Positions 16,886 through 25,195 of a stretch of DNA of 46,995 nucleotides are shown here, in pieces. The stretch is from the NCBI GenBank assembly GCA_020621965.1, contig JAHRYV010000024.1:1-46995 (forward strand), given 5' to 3'. The translations under genes were made by a program, and so were the position numbers. Below the pieces are notes generated by a model. That model saw only the letters and a list, made by a program, of their open reading frames with translations. It ran no database searches and was not told the origin of the DNA. This stretch comes from Curvibacter sp. (GTDB taxonomy: Bacteria > Pseudomonadota > Gammaproteobacteria > Burkholderiales > Burkholderiaceae_C). The first letter of the stretch is position 1. Each line of letters opens with the position of its first letter.

Positions 16886-19363
16886 ATGCCGCCCGATTCC
16901 AACCCTGACACTTCTTCCAACCATTCCGGCGTGAAATCTCTGCGCTCCCCGACGACACGCAAGCTGTTGCGCATTGGGCTATGGACAGGCGGCACAATGC
17001 TTGCCGCCCTGGCCGCCTTGTTCATCACGGTGGCGATTGCGATGGCCGTCGCCTATCCCAATCTGCCCGACATTTCCGACCTCTCCGTATACCGGCCCAA
17101 GCTGCCGCTGCGGGTCTTTTCTGCCGAGGGCGAACTGCTCGGCGAGTTCGGTGAAGAGCGCCGCAACTTCACGCCCATCAAGGAAATTCCCCAGGTCCTG
17201 ACCGACGCGGTGCTGGCCATCGAAGACTCACGCTTCTTTCAACATAGCGGCGTGGACTACCTGGGCGTCATCCGGGCGGGCCTGGCCAACGTCGGCAAGG
17301 CCAAGAGCCAGGGCGCTTCCACCATCACGATGCAGGTGGCGCGCAATGTCTATCTGTCCTCGGAGAAAACCTTCACCCGCAAGATCTACGAAATCCTGCT
17401 GACCTTCAAGCTGGAGCATCTGCTCAGCAAGGACCAGATCCTCGAGATCTACCTGAACCAGATCTATCTGGGCCAGCGGGCCTACGGCTTCGCCGCGGCT
17501 GCGGAAACCTATTTCGGCAAGCCTCTCAAGAACATCAGCATCGCCGAAGCCGCCATGCTGGCAGGCCTGCCCAAGGCACCATCGGCGTACAACCCGATCA
17601 ACAACCCGAAACGCGCCCGCACGCGCCAGCTCTACATCATCGATCGCATGCTCGAGCACGGTTTCATCACCGCGCCGGAAGCCGCCACCGCCAAACAGCA
17701 GGAACTCAGAATCAAGTCTGGCAGCGGCGGCGGCAACGGGCCCTCGCGCGGTCATGCCGGCTTCGTGGCGGAGATGGCGCGCCAGCTGATCTTTGCCCAG
17801 TATGGCGAAGAGGCCTACACACGGGGCCTGAATGTCTACACCACGGTGCGCGCCAGCGACCAGGACGTCGCCTACAAGGCCCTGCGCCAGGGCATCATGG
17901 ACTTCGAGCGCCGCCAGCCCTACCGGGGGCCGGAGAAGTTCATCACCCTGCCCGACCAGGGCCCCGAGCTGGACGACGCCATCGATGAAGCCCTGGACGA
18001 ACATCCCGACAACGGCAATCTGCTGGCGGTCGTCGTCCTGGAGGCCGGTGCACGCAAGGTCGTGGCGGCCCGACGCGGCGGCGAGTTGATAGAGATCGCG
18101 GGCGACGGCCTGCGGATCGCGCAAGCAGGCCTGCAGCCGCGCGCGGCGCCAAAAATCAAGATACGCCGCGGCGCCGTCATCCGGGTCATGCTGACCCCCA
18201 AGAACAACTGGGAGATTCTCCAGCAGCCGGAAGTGGAAGGCGCCTTTGTCTCCCTGGACCCGCGCAATGGCGCCATCAAGGCGCTGGTGGGCGGTTTCGA
18301 TTTCGACAAGAACAAGTTCAACCATGTGACGCAGGCCTGGCGGCAACCCGGCTCCAGCTTCAAGCCTTTCATCTACTCGGCTGCGCTGGAGAAGGGATTC
18401 ACCCCGGCCACCGTGGTCAACGATGCGCCGCTGTTCTTCGAACCCGAGCTGACGGGCGGCCAGCCCTGGGAACCGAAGAACTACGACGGCTCCTTCGAAG
18501 GGCCCATGCCGCTGCGCCGGGGCCTGGCGAAGTCCAAGAACATGATCTCGATCCGCGTGCTCGACGCCATCGGCGCGCGTTACGCCCAGGAGTGGATCAG
18601 CCAGTTCGGCTTCGACGCCGAAAAGCACCCGCCCTACCTGACCATGGCGCTGGGCGCCGGGTCGGTCACCCCGATGCAAATGGCCACTGGTTACTCGGTC
18701 TTCGCCAATGGCGGCTATCGCATCAACCCCTGGCTCATCACCAAGATCACCGAGCAAAAAGGCAAGGTCCTGGCCCAGGCCAGTCCCGTGGTGCTGGACG
18801 AGTCCATGCGCGCGATCGACGCGCGCAACGCCTTTGTCATGTCGACCCTGCTGCAGGAGGTGACACGCTCCGGCACCGCGGCACGCGCGCAGGCCACGCT
18901 CAAGCGAGCCGACATCTACGGCAAGACCGGCACCACCAACGACTCGATGGATGCCTGGTTTGCCGGTTTCCACCCCACCCTCACGGCCATCACCTGGATC
19001 GGTTATGACACCCCACGCAAGCTGGGCGACAGGGAAACCGGCGGCGGCCTGAGCCTGCCGGTCTGGATCAGCTACATGGAGCATGCCCTGCGGGATGTCC
19101 CGATCCTGGAGCTCGCACCACCCGAGGGCGTGGTGCAAGCCGGCATCGACTGGATGTACAGCGAACACGCCAAGGACGGCGGCGTGCTGTCGCTGGGATT
19201 GGATGACACAACCGTGGCGCCGCCCCCGGCGCCGCCCAAGGATGTCCCGACCACCGGCCCGTCGCCGTCGCCGTCGCCGTCGCCGGCCCCGGCTCCCGCC
19301 ACGCCGGCCTCCGCGCCGGCTGCCGAGGAGAGGCTGAAGATCCTCGACCTGTTCAAGTACTAG
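16886..19363 (+). CDS. mrcA: Bifunctional penicillin-binding protein 1A
   Basis: Class A PBP (PonA/MrcA) that polymerises and cross-links peptidoglycan, anchored in the inner membrane. ATG 16886 (MPPDSNPDTS) is chosen because an upstream ATG overlaps the -10 box. A membrane helix lies at about residues 35-58. The GT51 domain follows with AIEDSRFFQHSGVDYLGVIR (catalytic Glu), GASTITMQVARNVY, and EIYLNQIYLGQRAYGFAAAA. An OB-like insert lies at about 310-400. The transpeptidase domain has QPGSSFKPFIYSAAL (S-x-x-K), the SKN of LAKSKNMIS, and GKTGTTND. The C-terminus is a Pro/Ser/Ala tail coded in part by a 6-bp repeat. 825 residues, normal. It stands alone, divergent from the pil operon. Confidence 0.96.
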   Translation: MPPDSNPDTSSNHSGVKSLRSPTTRKLLRIGLWTGGTMLAALAALFITVAIAMAVAYPNLPDISDLSVYRPKLPLRVFSAEGELLGEFGEERRNFTPIKEIPQVLTDAVLAIEDSRFFQHSGVDYLGVIRAGLANVGKAKSQGASTITMQVARNVYLSSEKTFTRKIYEILLTFKLEHLLSKDQILEIYLNQIYLGQRAYGFAAAAETYFGKPLKNISIAEAAMLAGLPKAPSAYNPINNPKRARTRQLYIIDRMLEHGFITAPEAATAKQQELRIKSGSGGGNGPSRGHAGFVAEMARQLIFAQYGEEAYTRGLNVYTTVRASDQDVAYKALRQGIMDFERRQPYRGPEKFITLPDQGPELDDAIDEALDEHPDNGNLLAVVVLEAGARKVVAARRGGELIEIAGDGLRIAQAGLQPRAAPKIKIRRGAVIRVMLTPKNNWEILQQPEVEGAFVSLDPRNGAIKALVGGFDFDKNKFNHVTQAWRQPGSSFKPFIYSAALEKGFTPATVVNDAPLFFEPELTGGQPWEPKNYDGSFEGPMPLRRGLAKSKNMISIRVLDAIGARYAQEWISQFGFDAEKHPPYLTMALGAGSVTPMQMATGYSVFANGGYRINPWLITKITEQKGKVLAQASPVVLDESMRAIDARNAFVMSTLLQEVTRSGTAARAQATLKRADIYGKTGTTNDSMDAWFAGFHPTLTAITWIGYDTPRKLGDRETGGGLSLPVWISYMEHALRDVPILELAPPEGVVQAGIDWMYSEHAKDGGVLSLGLDDTTVAPPPAPPKDVPTTGPSPSPSPSPAPAPATPASAPAAEERLKILDLFKY
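19261..19284 (+). repeat. Tandem 6-bp repeat (GTCGCC x4) in mrcA
   Basis: Four exact copies of GTCGCC encode alternating Pro-Ser in the tail of PBP1A. Slippage would add or remove two residues without changing frame, so length variation between strains is expected. Confidence 0.8.
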
Positions 19364-19378
19364 TGAGCGCGGCGCCGC

Positions 19379-19708
19379 TCAGGCGGCGAACCGCAGCGCC
19401 GTGCCAGCCTGTGCGCTGGCATCGCGCGACAGGCTGGCAAAGAACTCGCCCTGCCCTTTGGTGTCCTGCCATTGCCGGCCGTCGAACTTGTAGTGATAAC
19501 CGCCCGAGCGGGCCGCCAGCCAGATCTCGTGCAGGGGCTTTTGCAGGTTCACCACGATCTGGCTGCGATCCCGGAACACCAGGGTCACCATGCCGCCGAC
19601 GCGCTGATTGTCGATGTCGACGTCGCTCGTCTCGTTGATGCGGTCGCAACTGGCCTCGATGGCCCGCAAAACAGCTTCGGCGCGATCCATGAATTCGGTG
19701 TCGGTCAT
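19379..19708 (-). CDS. cyaY: Frataxin homologue CyaY
   Basis: Small iron-binding protein that regulates iron-sulfur cluster assembly with IscS. Start ATG 19708 ([14 protein letters not shown]); an upstream TTG would add seven residues but would run into the divergent lptM start. Seen: the acidic first helix and strand ([17 protein letters not shown]), the conserved [22 protein letters not shown], and W in [14 protein letters not shown]. 109 residues. It is divergent from lptM with only 12 bp between starts, and faces mrcA. Confidence 0.94.
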   Translation of the reverse strand: MTDTEFMDRAEAVLRAIEASCDRINETSDVDIDNQRVGGMVTLVFRDRSQIVVNLQKPLHEIWLAARSGGYHYKFDGRQWQDTKGQGEFFASLSRDASAQAGTALRFAA

Positions 19709-19720
19709 TACAATTCCGTG

Positions 19721-19984
19721 ATGTTGCAATTCAGGCGAATTCTAGTCAGCACCATAAGCCATGCCGCGTTTGCTGTCATAGCCGGCGGCGCCTTGCTGGG
19801 CCTGATCGGCTGCGGCCAGACCGGCGCGCTCTACCTGCCCGCCGAGCCGGCGGCGGCGAATCGCGCCACCCTGCCGCAGTCGCTGTGGCCGGTGATGCCC
19901 GACAAGAAGACTGACACGCCAGCCAGCCCGGCGCCGGCCCCTGTGCCGGCCCCCATTCCCGCCAACGCTCCTCCTGCCCAATGA
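19721..19984 (+). CDS. lptM: LPS translocon maturation lipoprotein LptM (YifL-like)
   Basis: An 87-residue small lipoprotein. A signal peptide (residues 1-29) ends in LIGC, followed by GQTGALYLP, the signature of LptM/YifL, which helps LptD mature in the outer membrane. The rest is a Pro/Ala-rich tail. The ATG at 19721 lacks a clear ribosome site, so the true start could be slightly later. The stop overlaps the lysA start (ATGA at 19981-19984). In Escherichia coli the same gene also lies beside cyaY and near dapF, which supports the assignment. Confidence 0.83.
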   Translation: MLQFRRILVSTISHAAFAVIAGGALLGLIGCGQTGALYLPAEPAAANRATLPQSLWPVMPDKKTDTPASPAPAPVPAPIPANAPPAQ

Positions 19985-21255
19985 CCGCCAAGCCACTCCC
20001 GGGTCAGCCCCATTTCGCCTACCGGGGCGAAGAACTGTACGTCGAGGACCTGCGACTGGACGATCTGGCGCGCCAGCACGGCACGCCCTTGTTCGTCTAC
20101 TCCAAGGCCGCCATGCTGGCGGCGCTGGCGGCCTACCAGCGCGGCTTTGCCGGGCGTCGGGCGCAGATCTGCTACGCCATGAAGGCCAATTCCTCGCTGG
20201 CGGTGCTGCAAGTGTTCGCGCGGGCCGGTTGCGGCTTCGACATCGTCTCGGGCGGTGAACTGGAGCGCGTGCTGGCCGCCGGCGGCGACGTGGCCAAGGT
20301 GATCTTCTCCGGCGTCGGCAAGACCCGGGCCGAGATGCGCCGCGCGCTCGATGCCGGCATCGGCTGCTTCAACGTGGAGAGCGAAGCGGAACTCGAGGTG
20401 CTCAACGAGGTGGCGCTGGCCGCCGGCCGCCGCGCGCCGGTCAGCATCCGCGTCAATCCCAACGTCGACGCCAAGACCCACCCCTACATCTCGACCGGTC
20501 TGAAAGGCAACAAGTTCGGCATCGCCCACGAGCGCACGCTGGCCACCTATCAGCGCGCCGCCGCCCTGCCCGGCCTGCAAGTGGTCGGCATCGACTGCCA
20601 CATCGGCTCGCAGATCACCCAGGAGGCGCCCTACCTCGACGCCATGGACCGCGTGCTGGATCTGGTCCAGGCGATCGAGGCCGCCGGCATCCCCCTGCAC
20701 CACATCGACTTCGGCGGCGGCCTGGGCATCGACTACAACGGCGACACGCCGCCGCCGGCCGATGCCCTGTGGGCCAAGCTGCTGGCCAAGCTGGATGCGC
20801 GCGGTTATGGCCAGCGCCAGCTCATGATCGAACCGGGGCGCTCGCTGGTGGGCAATGCCGGCGTCTGCCTGACCGAGGTGCTCTATCTCAAGCCCGGCGA
20901 GCAGAAGAATTTCTGCATCGTCGATGCGGCCATGAACGACCTGCCGCGCCCGGCCATGTACGAGGCCTACCACCAGATCGTGCCGCTGGCGCCCCGCGCC
21001 GGCAAGGCCGGCCTGTGGGACGTGGTCGGCCCGGTGTGCGAGAGCGGCGACTGGCTGGGCCGCGACCGCGCCCTCCATGTGCAGCCCGGTGACCGGCTGG
21101 CGGTGCTGTCGGCCGGCGCCTACTGCATGAGCATGGCCAGCAACTACAACACGCGCGGCCGGGCCGCCGAGATTCTGGTTGATGGCGACCAAGCCCATCT
21201 GATCCGCCGCCGGGAGACGCCGGCCGACACCTTCCAGCTGGAAAAGCTGCTCTGA
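19981..21255 (+). CDS. lysA: Diaminopimelate decarboxylase
   Basis: Last step of lysine synthesis, a PLP enzyme of the alanine racemase fold. Seen: YAMKANSSLAVLQVFARAG with the PLP-binding Lys near residue 63, SGGELERVLAAG, GIDCHIGSQI, HIDFGGGLGIDY, EPGRSLVGNAGVCL, and a C-terminal GPVCESGDWLGRDR (catalytic Cys) and GAYCMSMASNYNTR. 424 residues, normal. It overlaps lptM by four bases and is followed by a strong palindrome at 21268-21303. Confidence 0.97.
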   Translation: MTAKPLPGQPHFAYRGEELYVEDLRLDDLARQHGTPLFVYSKAAMLAALAAYQRGFAGRRAQICYAMKANSSLAVLQVFARAGCGFDIVSGGELERVLAAGGDVAKVIFSGVGKTRAEMRRALDAGIGCFNVESEAELEVLNEVALAAGRRAPVSIRVNPNVDAKTHPYISTGLKGNKFGIAHERTLATYQRAAALPGLQVVGIDCHIGSQITQEAPYLDAMDRVLDLVQAIEAAGIPLHHIDFGGGLGIDYNGDTPPPADALWAKLLAKLDARGYGQRQLMIEPGRSLVGNAGVCLTEVLYLKPGEQKNFCIVDAAMNDLPRPAMYEAYHQIVPLAPRAGKAGLWDVVGPVCESGDWLGRDRALHVQPGDRLAVLSAGAYCMSMASNYNTRGRAAEILVDGDQAHLIRRRETPADTFQLEKLL

Positions 21256-21267
21256 TTTATGTCACGC

Positions 21268-21303
21268 TTTCCGCTGATTTGACTTGCGTCAAATCAGCGG
21301 AAA
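21268..21303. promoter_or_regulatory. Perfect 16-bp palindrome containing an FNR/Anr-type box
   Basis: The arms 21268-21283 and 21288-21303 are exact inverses around the loop TTGC. The centre (21279-21292) reads TTGAC-TTGC-GTCAA, which fits TTGAY-N4-RTCAA, the FNR/Anr/Crp-like dyad. It lies 12 bp after lysA and about 70 bp before the ODP-like gene; a TAAAAT at 21319-21324 could be its -10 box, giving a dyad centre near -45. The hairpin has no T run on either strand, so it is not a standard terminator, though it may end lysA transcription. A second, looser dyad, AATGAC-N8-GTCATT, sits at 21322-21341. Confidence 0.5.
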
Positions 21304-21355
21304 AAGGCCCTGCCACGGTAAAATGACGTACACATGTCATTGAAAGGCACCCTTC

Positions 21356-22171
21356 GTGTCGATAGAACTTTACCGTGACTCAAATCACGTCTGCTTGATG
21401 TTCACCGATCTGGTGGATGAGGACGGCAATGCCGTCCAGGCCAACCAATTCCTGATCGTTGACCATGATCACGGTGCCATCATCGATCCGGGCGGCAATC
21501 TGGCCTTTAACGAACTGCTGCTGACCACCTCGCGCTTCTTCACGCCCCAGCACCTGTCGTATCTGATCGCCTCGCACGCCGACCCGGACATCATCGCCTC
21601 GCTCGATCGCTGGCTGACGTCGACCCCGGCCCAGCTGGTGATTTCGCGCATCTGGGAACGTTTCGTCCCCCACTTCACCAAGGCCGGCAAGACCGGCGGG
21701 CGCATCATCGGCGTGCCGGATGCCGGCGGCATCCTGCCGCTGGGCCGCAGCGAGCTGCATGTGCTGCCCGCACACTTCATGCATTCCGAAGGCAACTTCC
21801 ACTTCTACGACCCGATCAGCAAGATCCTGTTCACCGGCGACCTGGGCGTGTCGATGATGTCGGGTCAGCAGGCGCAAAAGCCCGTGACGGACTTCAAGTC
21901 CCACGTGCCGTTGATGGAAGGTTTCCACCGCCGCTACATGGTCTCCAACAAGATCCTGCGTCTTTGGGTGGCCATGGCGCGCAAGCTCGACATCTCCATG
22001 CTGGTGCCGCAACACGGGGCGCCGCTGGCGGGGGCCGCCATCCCGGCCTTCTTCGACTGGATCGAGAACCTGCAGTGCGGCATCGACCTGTTCGACGACC
22101 GCATGTACCAGCTACCGCGGGGCATGATCTCCGCCCAGGCGACCAACAGCCGCCCCGGCACGCTGGCCTGA
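21356..22171 (+). CDS. Metallo-beta-lactamase-fold di-iron protein, ODP-like
   Basis: A 271-residue cytoplasmic protein of the oxygen-binding di-iron (ODP) branch of the metallo-beta-lactamase fold. The first metal motif is SHADPDIIASLD, in which the second His of HxHxDH is replaced, as in ODP proteins (HxDPD). Further ligands: LPAHFMHSEGNFHFYD, FTGDLGVSM, and VPQHGAPLAG. Known family members bind oxygen at a di-iron site and may signal it; here this is inference. The start is GTG 21356 with AAAGG eight bases upstream. An FNR-type dyad lies upstream. The 3' end overlaps msrQ on the other strand by 60 bp. Confidence 0.8.
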   Translation: MSIELYRDSNHVCLMFTDLVDEDGNAVQANQFLIVDHDHGAIIDPGGNLAFNELLLTTSRFFTPQHLSYLIASHADPDIIASLDRWLTSTPAQLVISRIWERFVPHFTKAGKTGGRIIGVPDAGGILPLGRSELHVLPAHFMHSEGNFHFYDPISKILFTGDLGVSMMSGQQAQKPVTDFKSHVPLMEGFHRRYMVSNKILRLWVAMARKLDISMLVPQHGAPLAGAAIPAFFDWIENLQCGIDLFDDRMYQLPRGMISAQATNSRPGTLA

Positions 22172-22777
22172 CAGGGCACGCCACAAGCGCCAGCCCAGCA
22201 GGCTGGCGAGCACGCTCGCGTAGACCAGCACCTCGGCAAAGTCGTTCTTGCCGGAGCGCATCCAGAAGAAGTGCAGCACGGCCAGCACCGCCACGGCGTA
22301 GACCAGGCGGTGCAGGGCCTGCCAGCGCGCCGCGCCCAGCCAGCGTATGGCCCGGTTCCAGGACGTGAGCGCCAGCGGCGTCAGCAACAGCAGGGCCGTA
22401 AAACCCACCAGGATGAACGGCCGCTTGGCGATGTCCCGCGCCAGCTCATCGAGCTCGAAGCCCATGTCGAACCAGGCGTAGCACAGAAGGTGCAGCACGG
22501 CATAGAAGTAGACATACAGGCCCAGCAGGCGGCGCAGCCGCGCCAGCGCCGACAGTTTGAACTGGACGCGCAAGGGCGTGACCGCCAGCACGCCACACAG
22601 CAGGCGCAGGGTCCAGTCGCCGGTGGAGCGTGTCAGCGCCTCGGCCGGGTTGGCCCCGAGCTGATCCGTCGCCGCCGCAAGAACCAGCCAGAGAGCCGGT
22701 AGCAGACAGGCGACAAACGCCACGGGCTTGGCGGCCGGGCTGAGCAGGGCGCGGTTCATGCGCAAGGCCGCGGTCAC
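22112..22777 (-). CDS. msrQ: Membrane haem subunit MsrQ of the MsrPQ methionine sulfoxide reductase
   Basis: Inner-membrane b-type haem protein (ferric reductase-like, six helices) that passes electrons to MsrP for repair of oxidised methionine in the periplasm. Seen: the helix with LYVYFYAVLHLLCYAWFDMG, ALHRLVYAVAVLAVLHFFW with haem-binding His residues, and FILVGFTALLLLTPLALTSW. The start is GTG 22777, six bases after the msrP stop. The C-terminus is Arg/Gly/Ala-rich and extends antisense into the ODP-like gene by 60 bp. 221 residues, normal. Confidence 0.94.
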   Translation of the reverse strand: MTAALRMNRALLSPAAKPVAFVACLLPALWLVLAAATDQLGANPAEALTRSTGDWTLRLLCGVLAVTPLRVQFKLSALARLRRLLGLYVYFYAVLHLLCYAWFDMGFELDELARDIAKRPFILVGFTALLLLTPLALTSWNRAIRWLGAARWQALHRLVYAVAVLAVLHFFWMRSGKNDFAEVLVYASVLASLLGWRLWRALSGQRAGAAVGRLGGDHAPR

Positions 22778-22783
22778 CCGGGC

Positions 22784-23773
22784 TCAATAGTATTTTTTCA
22801 GGTCCATGCCGGCGTACAGCTGGCCGACCTGGGCTTCGTAGCCGTTGAACATCAAGGTCTTGCGCCGCTTGGCGAACAGACCATCCTCGCCGATGCGCCG
22901 CTCGGTGGCCTGGCTCCAGCGCGGGTGGTCGACCTGCGGATTGACGTTGGAATAGAAGCCGTATTCGCGCGGCGCCGCCAGGTTCCACGCGGTGGCCGGC
23001 TGCTGGTCGGTAAAACGGATCTTCACCAGGCTCTTGCCGCTCTTGAAGCCGTATTTCCACGGCACGACCAGCCGCAGCGGCGCCCCGTTCTGCTTGGGCA
23101 GCATCTCGCCGTACATTCCGAAGGCCAGCAGTGTCAGCGGATGCATGGCCTCGTCCATGCGCAGGCCTTCCACATAGGGCCAGTCCAGCACGCTGGAGCC
23201 GACATATGGCATGGTCTTGCGGTCGGCCAGGGTCACGAACTCGACGTACTTCGCCGTGCCCAGCGGCTCCACCTTCCTGATCAGCTCAGCGAGCGAATAC
23301 CCGACCCAGGGGATCACCATGGACCAGCCCTCGACACAGCGTAGACGGTAGATGCGCTCCTCCAGCGCCGACAGCTTGAGCAGGTCTTCCAGCGCATAGT
23401 TGCCCGGCTTCTTCACCAGCCCCTCGATGCTCACCGTCCAGGGCGCGGTCTTGAGCGTATGTGCATTGCGCGCCGGGTCGCTCTTGTCGAGACCGAATTC
23501 GTAGAAGTTGTTGTAGCCGCTGGCGTCCTTGAAGTCGGTCGGCTTCTCCGGGGTCGTGGCCCCGCTCACCGCCGACGTCTGGCCGACGAGCCGGGTGCCG
23601 CGCGCGGGCATCTGCGCCCGGGCATCGCGCGCCGCCCAGCCGGCCAGCATCGCGCCGGCCGCCCCGCCGGCCATCAGCCGCAGCAGTTGGCGGCGGTCCT
23701 GATAGACACCTTGCGGTGTGATCTCGCTGGGAAACGGATGGGCCAGGCCATCGTCACGGGTCTTGATCAACAT
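22784..23773 (-). CDS. msrP: Molybdopterin catalytic subunit MsrP
   Basis: Periplasmic molybdoenzyme that reduces methionine sulfoxide in proteins. The twin-arginine signal is visible ([20 protein letters not shown], about residues 27-46). The molybdenum-binding Cys lies in [19 protein letters not shown], and the sulfite-oxidase fold follows with [18 protein letters not shown] and [19 protein letters not shown]. The ATG has GGAGG eight bases upstream. 329 residues, standard. It precedes msrQ in one transcript. Confidence 0.96.
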   Translation of the reverse strand: MLIKTRDDGLAHPFPSEITPQGVYQDRRQLLRLMAGGAAGAMLAGWAARDARAQMPARGTRLVGQTSAVSGATTPEKPTDFKDASGYNNFYEFGLDKSDPARNAHTLKTAPWTVSIEGLVKKPGNYALEDLLKLSALEERIYRLRCVEGWSMVIPWVGYSLAELIRKVEPLGTAKYVEFVTLADRKTMPYVGSSVLDWPYVEGLRMDEAMHPLTLLAFGMYGEMLPKQNGAPLRLVVPWKYGFKSGKSLVKIRFTDQQPATAWNLAAPREYGFYSNVNPQVDHPRWSQATERRIGEDGLFAKRRKTLMFNGYEAQVGQLYAGMDLKKYY

Positions 23774-23825
23774 GGTGCGATCCTCCTAGGAACTCAGTCG
23801 CGGGAGCGGCACCATTCTTACAAAG

Positions 23826-23852
23826 CGCCGGCCGGCCCGGTGCCGGCCGGCG
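23826..23852 (-). terminator. GC-rich hairpin after ccsB
   Basis: An 11-bp perfect stem (23826-23836 with 23842-23852) and a 5-base loop lie 9 bp past the ccsB stop. On the minus strand a short TTT follows the stem. It probably ends or attenuates ccsB transcription before msrP; the weak T run lowers certainty. Confidence 0.5.
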
Positions 23853-23860
23853 GCAAAGCC

Positions 23861-25183
23861 CTACAGGGTGCCGTAGCTGTGCAGGCCGCTCAGGAACATG
23901 TTGACGCCGATGAAGGCGAAGGTGGTCACCCCCAGGCCGGCCAGCGCCCACCAGGACGCCACCGTGCCACGCAGGCCCTTCATCAGGCGCATGTGCAACC
24001 AAGCCGCATAGTTGAGCCAGACGATCAGGGCCCAGGTTTCCTTGGGGTCCCAACTCCAGTACCCCCCCCAAGCCTCGGCCGCCCACAACGCGCCCAGCAC
24101 GGTGGCGATGGTGAAGAAGGCAAAACCGACCGCGATGGATTTGTACATCACGTCGTCCAGCACCTCCAGGGCGGGCAGACGCTCGGCGATGCGCCGGCGG
24201 CCCAGCAGGATGCCGCCGACGATGAGCGTGGCGATGATGAAGTAACCCAGCCAGTAGCTGCCGCCGGCGACGGCCGAACTCTGGCGGAAGGCCAGCGGCA
24301 CGAAGCACAGGATGATGCCGAAGATCCACAGCGGCGCCAGCTTGTGCCAGCGTGTCTCCTGGGCCTGGCTCTTGATCAGATAGGCAAAGGCCACCATGGC
24401 CGCCAGCGCAAAAGTGCCATAGCCGACGAAGTTGGCGGGCACGTGCAGCTTCATCCACCAGCTCTTGAGCGCCGGCACCAGCGGCTGGATCTCGTGCGCC
24501 TCGCGCACCACGGTGTACCAGAGCAGGAAACCCACCGCCGCGCTGACCACCAGCATGACAAAGGCGCCCATGCTGCGGGTAGCGTACTGCTGCTCGAAAT
24601 ACAGGTAGAACAGCGCCGTCATCCAGCAGAACAGCACGAAGACCTCGTACAGGTTGCTGACCGGGATGTGGCCGATGTCCGGACCCAGCAGGTAGCTCTC
24701 GTACCAGCGCACCAGGGTGCCGATCAGCGCCATGGCCACCGCCACCCAGGCCAGGCGCGAACCGATCAGCTCCATCGTCGCGCTCTGCTGCTTGCCGAAC
24801 ATGCCGATCCAGTAGAACACCGTGCTCATGAAGAACAGCACGCTCATCCACAGGATGGCCGACTGGCTCGACAACAGGTACTTGAGCCAGAACACGCTCT
24901 CGGCGCGCGCCAGCTGCCCCTGGTAGGACACGATGCCCAACAGCGCGAAGAGCGCCACCAGCAGTGTCAGCGCGCGCAGCGGGCGCCAGAACCAGCCCAG
25001 CGCCACCACCGAGGGCATGGCCAGCAGCAGGATGCCCTTCTCGTAGACATCCATGGCCTGATGGTAGTTGGCGTAGGCGTACAGGCCGCCCACGACCATG
25101 AGCACGGCAAACACCCAGTCGAAGGCATTGCGCTTGGCAAAGTAGCCCTCGTTGAGGGTCAAGGTGGTGGTGGCGGTATTCAT
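23861..25183 (-). CDS. ccsB: Cytochrome c synthase subunit CcsB (CcsA-type)
   Basis: One of two parts of system II cytochrome c synthetase, which carries haem across the inner membrane and attaches it to CxxCH apocytochromes. A 440-residue multi-helix protein with the haem-handling WWD motif AWGGYWSWDPKETWAL (about residues 365-380), flanking His residues (WLHMRLMKG) and VPVSNLYEVFVLFCW-like HIPVSNLYEV. A ribosome site TAGGAG lies ahead of the ATG at 25183, directly beside the left arm of the structured repeat 25196-25464 that separates it from resB. Confidence 0.95.
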   Translation of the reverse strand: MNTATTTLTLNEGYFAKRNAFDWVFAVLMVVGGLYAYANYHQAMDVYEKGILLLAMPSVVALGWFWRPLRALTLLVALFALLGIVSYQGQLARAESVFWLKYLLSSQSAILWMSVLFFMSTVFYWIGMFGKQQSATMELIGSRLAWVAVAMALIGTLVRWYESYLLGPDIGHIPVSNLYEVFVLFCWMTALFYLYFEQQYATRSMGAFVMLVVSAAVGFLLWYTVVREAHEIQPLVPALKSWWMKLHVPANFVGYGTFALAAMVAFAYLIKSQAQETRWHKLAPLWIFGIILCFVPLAFRQSSAVAGGSYWLGYFIIATLIVGGILLGRRRIAERLPALEVLDDVMYKSIAVGFAFFTIATVLGALWAAEAWGGYWSWDPKETWALIVWLNYAAWLHMRLMKGLRGTVASWWALAGLGVTTFAFIGVNMFLSGLHSYGTL

Positions 25184-25195
25184 GGATTACTCCTA

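Noticed and set aside
17228..19168. 646-residue open frame opposite mrcA
   Set aside because: Antisense shadow of the PBP1A gene.
21268..21303. Simple Rho-independent terminator of lysA
   Set aside because: The hairpin is perfect but no T run follows on either strand; listed instead as a regulatory palindrome.
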